64,000 bases of DNA from Natronincola ferrireducens (GTDB taxonomy: Bacteria > Bacillota > Clostridia > Peptostreptococcales > Natronincolaceae), in contig NZ_FNFP01000004.1 in the NCBI RefSeq assembly GCF_900100845.1, positions 124,001 through 188,000 of the forward strand, read 5' to 3'. Position 1 is the first letter of the stretch, and each line of letters begins with the position of its first letter. Positions 34,245-41,458 of the stretch are shown here, piece after piece. The notes beneath the pieces are model-generated. The model saw only the letters and a program-made list of their open reading frames with translations, searched no databases and was not told the DNA's origin. The translations under genes were made by a program, and so were the position numbers.

Positions 34245-34368
34245 AATAAGGCTTAAATCACAGGATAAATCTCCTGTTTCTGAACTTTAGTCTTTAATAT
34301 ACTGTTTCAAAAAGAAGCAACAGTACTAGCAATCTATAGAAGATAAAATAGAAAAAATATAAGTTCTT

Positions 34369-34400
34369 GACAGCAGGGAAGCTATTTTCTGCTGTCTTTT
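34369..34400 (+). terminator. Terminator after the XRE gene
   Basis: GACAGCAGGGAA (34369-34380) pairs with TTTTCTGCTGTC (34385-34396) including two G-T pairs, with a GCTA loop and TTTT following. Confidence 0.8.
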
Positions 34401-34454
34401 AGTTTGGGTTAAGGTGTATAATAATTTAGGTAACAATTGAAGGCTTTTATTTGG

Positions 34455-34460
34455 TATAAT
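34455..34460 (+). promoter_or_regulatory. Candidate extended -10 for the 34514 gene
   Basis: TGG-TATAAT (TATAAT at 34455-34460) lies 53 bp before the start; no good -35 element accompanies it. Confidence 0.35.
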
Positions 34461-34513
34461 AATACAAAAATCCAGCTTTAAACCATGGATTTTACAAAGA
34501 AGAGGTGAACCTA

Positions 34514-34849
34514 TTGAAGAATAACAAACAGCCCAAAAACCAAAGACTACAAAAGAATACTGCAAAGGATAAGCATAAAACATTAATAGAATTGTATAAT
34601 AAGGGTAAAGTTCATTATATAATAAAGCATGGGATCGTGAATTGGGGCATATCTACAGGTATTATTTTTATAATTCTAACAACTATTTTTCAAGGGGGTT
34701 TTTCCCTTAGGAAAATAATAGAAGGTTTTTCTAATCCCAATAATCTTTGGGTAATTGGAGGATTTGGTTTGGGGGGGATTGTTTGGGGAAGCCTTATGTG
34801 GAAATGGGTAGAAAAAGAGGCCAACAAAATTCAGCAGAAGAAAAAATAG
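34514..34849 (+). CDS. Hypothetical two-TM membrane protein
   Basis: I do not recognise a family. I chose TTG 34514 (MKNNKQPKNQRLQKN) because AGAGGTG lies 7 bases upstream; GTG 34505 overlaps that site. The first 45 residues are hydrophilic and basic. Hydrophobic segments follow at about residues 50-68 (GISTGIIFIILTTIFQGGF) and 81-97 (LWVIGGFGLGGIVWGSLMW), and the tail is charged (KEANKIQQKKK). It lies 25 bp upstream of the methyltransferase gene and is probably in the same transcript. Confidence 0.75.
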   Translation: MKNNKQPKNQRLQKNTAKDKHKTLIELYNKGKVHYIIKHGIVNWGISTGIIFIILTTIFQGGFSLRKIIEGFSNPNNLWVIGGFGLGGIVWGSLMWKWVEKEANKIQQKKK

Positions 34850-34874
34850 CAGGATATAGAACAGGAGAGATATT

Positions 34875-36017
34875 GTGAAAAAAATAGAATTGATTGCCAC
34901 TGCCGCCTTTGGTTTAGAAGCAGTGGTGGCTAGAGAAATTAAGGATTTAGGCTATGAGGACATTAAAGTAGAAAACGGTAGTGTTACCTTCACTGGAGAT
35001 GAGATGGCCATTGCTAGATGTAATCTATGGCTAAGAACGGCTGATAGAGTTTTCATAAAAATGGGTGAGTTTAAAGCCACCACCTTTGAAGAATTATTTG
35101 AAAAGACAAAGGCTTTGCCCTGGAGCCACTGGATACCAGAGGATGGAATATTTCCTGTGGAGGGTAAATCCATCAGATCTCAGCTTGCCAGTGTCCCAGA
35201 TTGTCAAGCTATTGTAAAGAAAGCTGTAGTAGAAAGCTTAAAGAAAAACTATAATACCACTTGGTTTAAGGAAGAAAAGGGGCAATACACTATAGAAGTG
35301 GGACTTTTAAAGGATGTTGCTACCCTCACCATAGATACCAGTGGGACAGGACTACATAAACGTGGTTATCGAACATTATCTAATAAGGCTCCTTTAAAGG
35401 AAACTTTAGCTGCCGGGTTGATTTTGTTAAGCTACTGGAATCCAGACAGGGTATTGATAGATCCCTTTTGTGGTTCAGGGACAATCCCTATAGAAGCAGC
35501 TTTAATAGGAAAAAATATAGCGCCGGGTATGAATAGAAATTTTGCAGCAGAGGAATGGGAGTATATTTCTAGAGAGGTATGGCGGGAGGCTAGAAAAGAG
35601 GCCCATGATTTAGCTAACTATGATAGACCTTTAAGGGTCTATGGCTCTGATATAGACGGAGAAGTATTAAGCCTTGCAAGACACCATATAGGAGAAGCTT
35701 TTTTAGAAGATGATATCCATGTTCAAAAACTTGATATAAAGGATTTAGGCTCTAGGTTTGAATACGGCTGTATTGTTTGTAATCCCCCTTATGGAGAACG
35801 ATTGGGGGAAAGAAGGGAAGTAGAAAATCTTTATAAAACCATGGGAAAGGTTTTTGATAAACTAGACACTTGGTCCCATTATATCATCACCTCCCACCCT
35901 GAATTTGAAAAATTATTTGGAAAAAAAGCTGATAAAAAGCGGAAGCTTTACAACGGACGAATTGAATGTAACTATTATCAGTACTATGGTCCAAGACCTC
36001 CAAAGACCAATGAATAA
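34875..36017 (+). CDS. THUMP-domain class I rRNA methyltransferase (YpsC/RlmL-like)
   Basis: SAM-dependent RNA methyltransferase; relatives modify guanosine N2 in 23S rRNA. Start GTG 34875 follows ACAGGAGAG. The THUMP domain covers about residues 45-155 (FKATTFEELFEKTKALPW ... YTIEVGLLKDVATLTIDTSG). A linker with GLHKRGYR precedes the catalytic domain: LILLSYWNPDRVLIDPFCGSGTIPIEAALIG (SAM motif) and CIVCNPPYGERLG, the NPPY catalytic motif. Length 380 is normal for YpsC-type proteins. The stop codon is embedded in a 7-bp tandem repeat. Confidence 0.92.
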   Translation: MKKIELIATAAFGLEAVVAREIKDLGYEDIKVENGSVTFTGDEMAIARCNLWLRTADRVFIKMGEFKATTFEELFEKTKALPWSHWIPEDGIFPVEGKSIRSQLASVPDCQAIVKKAVVESLKKNYNTTWFKEEKGQYTIEVGLLKDVATLTIDTSGTGLHKRGYRTLSNKAPLKETLAAGLILLSYWNPDRVLIDPFCGSGTIPIEAALIGKNIAPGMNRNFAAEEWEYISREVWREARKEAHDLANYDRPLRVYGSDIDGEVLSLARHHIGEAFLEDDIHVQKLDIKDLGSRFEYGCIVCNPPYGERLGERREVENLYKTMGKVFDKLDTWSHYIITSHPEFEKLFGKKADKKRKLYNGRIECNYYQYYGPRPPKTNE

Positions 36018-36034
36018 TGAATAATGAATAATGA
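36009..36034. repeat. Short tandem repeat (ATAATGA)
   Basis: Three full ATAATGA units (36014-36034) plus a partial one before them. They span the stop codon of the methyltransferase gene, so slippage could change the C-terminus slightly. Confidence 0.8.
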
Positions 36035-36073
36035 AAACCTTAACTAAAAGGGTTTTAGGTTTAAAGAATGATT

Positions 36074-36102
36074 AGTCCTGTGAGAAATCCAGGGCTTTTT
36101 TC
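36074..36102 (+). terminator. Terminator of the methyltransferase gene
   Basis: AGTCCTG (36074-36080) pairs with CAGGGCT (36090-36096, one G-T pair) over a 9-base loop, followed by a T run. Confidence 0.8.
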
Positions 36103-36111
36103 TTGTATAAT

Positions 36112-36167
36112 TTGTAAATTTCTAAATGTTACGATATAATAAAACTATAAGTGCTGAAAATTCGGCA
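36112..36167 (+). promoter_or_regulatory. Promoter and palindromic operator of the sigma-54 activator gene
   Basis: TTGTAA (36112-36117), 17-bp spacer, TATAAT (36135-36140). The dyad TGCTGAA-AA-TTCGGCA (36152-36167) begins about 5 bp past the expected start point. One base differs from the perfect palindrome TGCCGAA-NN-TTCGGCA. A weaker relative lies 21 bp further on (36173-36188). The location suggests autorepression by the encoded activator. Confidence 0.75.
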
Positions 36168-36196
36168 AAAATAGCTGAAAAACTGGCGGTGATCAA

Positions 36197-37600
36197 TTGA
36201 AAAAAATCCTCACAAAAAGAAATATTGAGAAGGTGTTGGACTATATAGGGGAGGGGATACAAATTATTGACAAAAAGGGAAAAATCGTCTACTGTAATCT
36301 ATCGGCAGCTAACCTAGACAATGTCAATAGAGATGAAGCTATAGGCAAGTATATATTAGACATTTATCCCTCCCTCACAGAGGAAACTAGCACACTTTTG
36401 AAGGTTATTAAAACAGGAGAGCCTATTTACAATTTTCAACAAACCTTTCTAAATTACAAGGGTTACAAAATTACCACCATAAATTCTTCTATTCCCATTA
36501 TAGAGGAAGGAGAGGTTTTAGGAGCTCTGGAAATCTCTAGAGACATTACACAGGTAAAGGCCCTGTCGGAGAAGGTTGTAGACCTGCAAAAACGATTGTA
36601 TGATGAAGAAACAGTAAAAAAATATGAGAAAAAAGGAACAGCAAAATATACCTTTGCTAACTTTTTAGGGGAAAGTAAGGAGATCCAAAGGTTAAAGACA
36701 AAAGCCCTTAGAGCAGCCCAATCTTTGTCCTCCATCATGGTATACGGTAGTACTGGAACAGGGAAGGAGCTCATCGTTCAATCCATTCACAATGCCAGTA
36801 GTAGAAGTAGTAAACCTTTCATTGCTCAAAACTGTGCGGCTATCCCCGCATCTTTATTGGAGGGAATATTGTTTGGAACTTCAAAGGGAAGCTTTACTGG
36901 AGCTGATGACCGACCAGGTTTATTTGAATTGGCCAACGGTGGAACCTTATTTTTGGATGAAATTAATTCCATGCCTATAGAGCTTCAGTCCAAGCTTCTA
37001 AGGGTACTGGAGGAAGGGACTATACGGAGGGTGGGGGATATTAGGACAAGGCCAGTAGATGTCCGAATTATTGCAGCAATGAATATGAACCCCATGGAGG
37101 CAGTGGAAAAGCAGTATTTGAGAAATGACCTTTTTTATCGTTTAAATGTTGTATCCTTAAAGATACCTGATTTAAAGGATAGGAAAGAGGATATACCTCT
37201 ATTAGTAGATTTTTTCATTAAAAAGTTCAATAAGAAGCTAAAGAAACAGGTTGTAGACATATCCCCAAAGGTTAAGGAGATATTTTATGTCTATCACTGG
37301 CCTGGTAATGTAAGGGAGCTAGAAAACATTATCGAAGGTATTATGAATATTTCTGAAGATCAATTGATTACTGAGGAGGATTTGCCCTATTATTTTAAAA
37401 ATCATCGATTTCAGGTAAACTCTGGGGAAAACAAGCAGAAAAAAGACATTTCTCTAAAAGAGAAACTCCAAGAAACTGAAAAGCAATTGATTAGAGAGGT
37501 ATTACAGGATACAAAAGGAAATGTTACTACTGCTGCAAAACTACTGGGAATACCAAGACAGACCCTCCAGTATAAGCTACAAAAACACAAAATTAAGTAA
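36197..37600 (+). CDS. Sigma-54 dependent PAS-AAA+-Fis transcriptional activator
   Basis: An enhancer-binding activator of RNA polymerase with sigma-54. Start TTG 36197 follows GGCGGTG. Residues ~10-120 form a PAS sensor (DYIGEGIQIIDKKGKIVYCNLSAANL ... ILEISRDIT-like end). The AAA+ domain spans ~152-390: Walker A GSTGTGKE (184-191), the sigma-54 contact loop GSFTGA (231-236, Ser in place of the commoner Ala, as in RocR-type proteins), Walker B GGTLFLDEIN (248-257), and NDLFYRLNV. The C-terminal Fis-type HTH is GNVTTAAKLLGIPRQTLQYKLQKHKIK. It sits just upstream of a -24/-12 promoter and the lysine fermentation genes, so these are its likely targets. Confidence 0.95.
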   Translation: MKKILTKRNIEKVLDYIGEGIQIIDKKGKIVYCNLSAANLDNVNRDEAIGKYILDIYPSLTEETSTLLKVIKTGEPIYNFQQTFLNYKGYKITTINSSIPIIEEGEVLGALEISRDITQVKALSEKVVDLQKRLYDEETVKKYEKKGTAKYTFANFLGESKEIQRLKTKALRAAQSLSSIMVYGSTGTGKELIVQSIHNASSRSSKPFIAQNCAAIPASLLEGILFGTSKGSFTGADDRPGLFELANGGTLFLDEINSMPIELQSKLLRVLEEGTIRRVGDIRTRPVDVRIIAAMNMNPMEAVEKQYLRNDLFYRLNVVSLKIPDLKDRKEDIPLLVDFFIKKFNKKLKKQVVDISPKVKEIFYVYHWPGNVRELENIIEGIMNISEDQLITEEDLPYYFKNHRFQVNSGENKQKKDISLKEKLQETEKQLIREVLQDTKGNVTTAAKLLGIPRQTLQYKLQKHKIK

Positions 37601-37601
37601 T

Positions 37602-37617
37602 TGCCGAATTTTTGGCA
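37602..37617 (+). promoter_or_regulatory. Candidate enhancer (UAS) for the activator
   Basis: TGCCGAA-TT-TTTGGCA differs by one base from the palindrome TGCCGAA-NN-TTCGGCA and matches the site at 36152. It starts 2 bp after the activator stop codon and its centre is about 128 bp upstream of the predicted kdd start point, a normal enhancer distance. Confidence 0.72.
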
Positions 37618-37710
37618 GTTACTTTTCTTATTAAAGCCCTTTCTTTTAAAATTTATATTCCTTTGTGGAAAAATTCTTCCTTTAAAGAGCTTTTTCTAAT
37701 TAAAAATTCA

Positions 37711-37727
37711 TTGGCATGAATATTGCA
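37711..37727 (+). promoter_or_regulatory. Sigma-54 promoter (-24/-12) of the kdd-kam operon
   Basis: TTGGCATGAATATTGCA: GG at 37713-37714 and GC at 37725-37726 are separated by exactly 10 bp. Only one base differs from YTGGCACGNNNNTTGCW. Transcription should start near 37738, giving a leader of about 235 bases. Confidence 0.92.
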
Positions 37728-37740
37728 TATTTTAAAAGGA

Positions 37741-37891
37741 AAGCTAGCCTCTTATCGTAACTTTTATAAAATGCCACTTAATTCAGAGGAAATTTCTCCT
37801 GCCACTGAATTTTAGCTAAGTTACTTCACCCAGTACTTGAACCGGCAATGCAATAAGTAAAGGAGGTAAGCTAACGGTAATACACTGTAGA
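37741..37891 (+). repeat. Structured leader of the kdd-kam operon, copy 1
   Basis: Complementary arms suggest a branched fold: TAGCCTC (37745-37751) with GAGG and GCTA (37863-37873); GTAACTT (37757-37763) with AAGTTAC (37818-37824); ATTCAG-AGGA (37781-37790) with TCCT and CTGAAT (37797-37810); TACTT (37834-37838) with AAGTA (37855-37859). Blocks AAGTTACTTC, AGTACTTGAAC and GTAATACACTGTAGA recur at 28049-28158. It does not fit the lysine or cobalamin riboswitch consensus that I know. Confidence 0.6.
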
Positions 37892-37971
37892 ATAAAGAAG
37901 GAGAATTGTTAATAAAAAGTACTTACTAATGAAAACCTATGTACAACCAACAAATATGAGGAGGTTATATA

Positions 37972-39009
37972 ATGAAAAAAGGATGTCCATTTGGTACCCA
38001 CAGAGTAATTGAACCACAGGGCGTTTTACCACAGCCAGCGTTAAAAATTGATAACACCATGGATATATATGACAACGAAATTTTAATTGATGTAAAGACG
38101 TTAAATATTGACTCTGCCAGCTTCACACAAATCAAAGAAGAAGCTCAAGGGGATTTAGAAAAGATTAAAGAAATTATGATGAACATTGTAGAGAGTCGTG
38201 GTAAACATCAAAATCCCGTTACTGGATCTGGGGGAATGCTTATTGGAACAGTAGAAAAAATTGGTCCAGCTCTAGAGGGAAAAACCCCTTTAAAGGTAGG
38301 AGATAAAATTGCTACACTGGTATCTCTGTCATTAACACCTTTAAAAATTCAAGAAATTAAGGAAATACGCAAAGATATTGATCAAGTAGATATAGTAGGA
38401 AAAGCGATTTTATTTGAAAGTGGTATTTATGCTGTTATGCCCGATGATCTTCCAGAGAATCTTGCCTTATCTGTATTGGATGTAGCTGGAGCTCCTGCTC
38501 AAACAGCCAAACTAGTAAAGCCCGGAGATACAGTTGTAGTTATAGGTGGCGCAGGTAAATCTGGAATGCTTTGTCTATACGAAGCTAAGAAACGGGCTGG
38601 TATTACTGGCAAAGTTATTTGTCTGGGTCACAGCGAAAAATCCATAGAAAGAGTAAGGGAGGCAGGTTTAGCAGATGTCTATCTTACAGCAGATGCCACT
38701 AATGCTGTTGAAGTAATGAACAAAATTAAGGAAGTCACCAATGGTGAAATGGCTGATATCGTTATCAATTGTGTAAATGTAGCCAATACAGAAATGGCCA
38801 GTATCTTAGCGGCAAAGGATGATGGTTTAATTTATTTCTTTAGTATGGCAACCAATTTTACAAAGGCAGCTCTTGGAGCTGAAGGAGTAGGTAGGGATAC
38901 CACTATGATTGTGGGGAATGGGTATACGAAAGGTCATGGTGAAATCGCCCTTCAAGTTATGAGGGAAAGTCAGACTTTAAGAAAAATTTACGAAGAATTA
39001 TATGCTTAA
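37972..39009 (+). CDS. kdd: L-erythro-3,5-diaminohexanoate dehydrogenase
   Basis: Oxidatively deaminates 3,5-diaminohexanoate to 3-keto-5-aminohexanoate with NAD(P)+ in lysine fermentation. ATG 37972 follows ATGAGGAGG. The N-terminus MKKGCPFGTHRVIEPQGVLPQPA is characteristic. A MDR-like (alcohol-dehydrogenase-type) Rossmann domain follows, with VVVIGGAGKSGMLCLYEAKKRAG near residues 185-207 and GVGRDTTMIVGNGYTKGHGEIALQ near the end. The 345-residue length is normal. It is the first gene after the sigma-54 promoter and heads kdd-kamABCDE. The later pathway genes kce and kal are not in this window. Confidence 0.95.
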   Translation: MKKGCPFGTHRVIEPQGVLPQPALKIDNTMDIYDNEILIDVKTLNIDSASFTQIKEEAQGDLEKIKEIMMNIVESRGKHQNPVTGSGGMLIGTVEKIGPALEGKTPLKVGDKIATLVSLSLTPLKIQEIKEIRKDIDQVDIVGKAILFESGIYAVMPDDLPENLALSVLDVAGAPAQTAKLVKPGDTVVVIGGAGKSGMLCLYEAKKRAGITGKVICLGHSEKSIERVREAGLADVYLTADATNAVEVMNKIKEVTNGEMADIVINCVNVANTEMASILAAKDDGLIYFFSMATNFTKAALGAEGVGRDTTMIVGNGYTKGHGEIALQVMRESQTLRKIYEELYA

Positions 39010-39046
39010 TTAAATAATTCAGAAATTAAAGATAAGGAGGAATTAG

Positions 39047-40300
39047 ATGCGTAACTTTAAAGATATAGAATTATGGAAAAATGTTACTGAGGAAGAATGG
39101 AATGATTGGCAGTGGCAGGTAAAAAATAGAATAACAACTTTAGAAGAATTAAAAAAAGTAATCAACCTAACAGAGGAAGAAGAAACTGGAATATTAAAAT
39201 GTCTTGAAACCCTAAGGATGGGTATTACTCCTTATTATGCAGCACTAATGGATGAAAATGACCCTAACTGTCCTGTTAGAAAGCAGGCTGTTCCTAGAAC
39301 GATAGAATTGATGAAGGGCAGTGCTGATATGGAGGACCCATTACATGAGGACGTAGACTCTCCTGTGCCAGGATTAACCCATCGTTATCCAGATCGTGTG
39401 CTTATGTTAATTACAGATATGTGCTCCATGTATTGTAGACATTGTACTAGAAGAAGATTTGCTGGACAAAATGATACAGGAATGCCTTTAGATAAAATCG
39501 ATGCAGCTATTGAGTATATTAAAAATACCCCACAGGTTAGGGATGTCCTACTTTCAGGAGGAGACTGTTTATTGGTTTCTGATGAAAGATTGGAGTATAT
39601 TATTAGTAAATTAAGGGCCATTGACCATGTACAAGTTATTCGTTTAGGTAGTAGAGCACCAGTAGTTATTCCCCAAAGAATAACACCAGATCTAGTTGGG
39701 ATGCTGAAGAAGTATCATCCAATTTGGTTAAATACCCACTTTAATCATCCAAAGGAATTAACTGAGGAAGCTAAAAAAGCCCTCACCCTATTGGCTGATG
39801 CTGGAATTCCGTTGGGGAACCAATCGGTATTACTAAGGGGTATTAACGATTGTGTCCATATTATGAGGGATCTTGTTCATCAATTGGTTAGAAATAGAGT
39901 CAGACCCTATTACATTTATCAATGTGATCTTTCTATGGGGATTGAACATTTTAGAACCACCGTTGCTAAAGGTATAGAAATCATTGAAGGGCTAAGGGGT
40001 CATACCTCTGGATATGCGGTTCCAACCTTTGTTGTAGATGCACCAGGTGGTGGGGGTAAAATCCCTGTTATGCCAAATTATTTACTATCTCAATCCTCTA
40101 ATAGAGTAGTTCTAAGGAACTATGAAGGGGTTATTACCACCTATACAGAGCCCAGTGCCTATGAAGAAAGCTGCAGCTGTGATGTCTGTACTGGGAAAAA
40201 AGATCATAAAGTCCATGGCGTGGCAGGATTGTTACAGGGGAACAAAGTGGCTCTAGAGCCAGCTAATCTAGAAAGACACGAAAGAGGCAACAAAGCATAA
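39047..40300 (+). CDS. kamA: Lysine 2,3-aminomutase
   Basis: Radical SAM, PLP-dependent enzyme that converts L-lysine to L-beta-lysine, the first step of lysine fermentation. The cluster motif CSMYCRHC puts the 4Fe-4S cysteines at residues 126, 130 and 133. The PLP lysine region is in the C-terminal half ([19 protein letters not shown]), and a cysteine-containing tail (SCSCDVCTG) resembles the zinc-binding C-terminus of clostridial enzymes. Length 417 matches. ATG 39047 follows AAGGAGG. It lies 37 bp after kdd; a repeat-rich gap separates it from kamB. Confidence 0.96.
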   Translation: MRNFKDIELWKNVTEEEWNDWQWQVKNRITTLEELKKVINLTEEEETGILKCLETLRMGITPYYAALMDENDPNCPVRKQAVPRTIELMKGSADMEDPLHEDVDSPVPGLTHRYPDRVLMLITDMCSMYCRHCTRRRFAGQNDTGMPLDKIDAAIEYIKNTPQVRDVLLSGGDCLLVSDERLEYIISKLRAIDHVQVIRLGSRAPVVIPQRITPDLVGMLKKYHPIWLNTHFNHPKELTEEAKKALTLLADAGIPLGNQSVLLRGINDCVHIMRDLVHQLVRNRVRPYYIYQCDLSMGIEHFRTTVAKGIEIIEGLRGHTSGYAVPTFVVDAPGGGGKIPVMPNYLLSQSSNRVVLRNYEGVITTYTEPSAYEESCSCDVCTGKKDHKVHGVAGLLQGNKVALEPANLERHERGNKA

Positions 40301-40335
40301 ATCAAAAGCAATTAATAAATTTAACGATAATCTTC

Positions 40336-40403
40336 AAGGTAAAGGTAAAGGTTAAGGTTTAGGTTTTGAGTTTTACCTTAACCTCAGCCTCAACCTTAAC
40401 CTT
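40336..40403. repeat. Hexamer-rich inverted repeat between kamA and kamB
   Basis: Runs of GGTAAA/GGTTAA (40338-40366) are mirrored by complementary TTAACC/TCAACC runs (40371-40403). AAGGTTAAGGTT (40348-40359) is a perfect 12-bp complement of AACCTTAACCTT (40392-40403), and AAGGTAAA also pairs with TTTACCTT. It ends 9 bp before the kamB ribosome binding site. Confidence 0.8.
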
Positions 40404-40425
40404 GTTCATGTTAGGAGGTGTAGGG

Positions 40426-41457
40426 ATGCAGTTAATGGACTTAATTCGATATAAATACAAGACTGTTTCTGTAGTAGGTATGGCTAAAAATGCTGGCAAA
40501 ACCGTTACCTTTAATAGGCTGTTGGAGGAAGCAGCAGAGAAAAATATCCTACTTGGACTGACCTCCATTGGCAGAGATGGTGAAGGTCAAGACCTGGTAA
40601 CAGGAACAGAGAAACCCACAATCTATGTTATGGAAAATACCATTGTAGCCACTACAGAGGATTGTCTACTGAGAAGTGAAGCAAAATTGGAGATATTAGA
40701 GGTCACTGATTATGCCACAGCTATGGGTAGGGTAATTATCTGTAGAGTTAAGAGTAGTGGTATTCTTGAGATTGCAGGTCCTGACACCAATGCTGAAATT
40801 AAGGAAGTAGCTATGAAGATGATGTATTATGGTGCTGAAATTGTATTGATAGACGGCGCTATTAATCGCAAAACTGCAGCTTCTCCTGCCATTACGGAGG
40901 CTACAATTTTGGCCACTGGGGCGGTTGTCAGTAGAGATATCCATAAGGTGGTGCAGGAAACCCTTCATCAGGTAGACTTATTTAATCTTTCTCCATTAGA
41001 AGATGACATGATGGCTCTTTTGATTGATAGCCTCTTGGAGGATAAAGCCTACAGCATTGTCAATAATAAGGGTGAGGTAAAAAGACTAGATATCAAAACT
41101 GCAATCAATGGGGGCACGGTGATTGGTAGAGCTTTGGAAGAGGATAGTGCTTATGTAATATTAAGTGGTAGTTTAGTAAAGAAAACTTTAGAGGATATTA
41201 TGACAGTAACAGATCTCTATAAAAATGTTACTTTTGTGGTGAAGGATGCTACAAAAATATTTATAGGTCCACAGGACTGGAAATTTTTCATCAAAAGAGG
41301 CTTCAATATAAAGGTGGCAGAAAAGATTAATACGCTGGTTGCTACCTTGAATCCTTACGCCCCCCAAGGTTATCAATTTAATCCTAAGGACTTTTACCAA
41401 AGAATGAAGGAAACCCTACCACTGCCAGTAATTGATGTCATGCTGGAGGAGGAATAA
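40426..41457 (+). CDS. kamB: P-loop protein of lysine 5,6-aminomutase clusters
   Basis: Probable accessory or reactivation factor for the B12-dependent aminomutase. I chose ATG 40426 (MQLMDLIRYKYKTVSVVGMAKNAGKTVTFN) because TTAGGAGG lies 7 bases upstream; the longer frame runs into the repeat. A Walker A-like GMAKNAGKT lies near residue 17-26. Other conserved-looking segments are LTSIGRDGEGQD, LIDGAINRKTAASPAITEATILATGAVVSRD and TINGGTVIGRALEEDSAYVILSG-like text. It has no transmembrane segment. The position between kamA and the MutS-like gene is conserved in lysine fermenters as far as I know. The symbol follows that gene order; the biochemical role is inferred. Confidence 0.8.
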   Translation: MQLMDLIRYKYKTVSVVGMAKNAGKTVTFNRLLEEAAEKNILLGLTSIGRDGEGQDLVTGTEKPTIYVMENTIVATTEDCLLRSEAKLEILEVTDYATAMGRVIICRVKSSGILEIAGPDTNAEIKEVAMKMMYYGAEIVLIDGAINRKTAASPAITEATILATGAVVSRDIHKVVQETLHQVDLFNLSPLEDDMMALLIDSLLEDKAYSIVNNKGEVKRLDIKTAINGGTVIGRALEEDSAYVILSGSLVKKTLEDIMTVTDLYKNVTFVVKDATKIFIGPQDWKFFIKRGFNIKVAEKINTLVATLNPYAPQGYQFNPKDFYQRMKETLPLPVIDVMLEEE

Positions 41458-41458
41458 G

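Noticed and set aside
37741-37971. Lysine (L-box), SAM or cobalamin riboswitch in the kdd leader
   Set aside because: The position is right and the RNA is structured, but I could not find the conserved L-box, S-box or B12-box sequences. I kept it as an unknown leader element.
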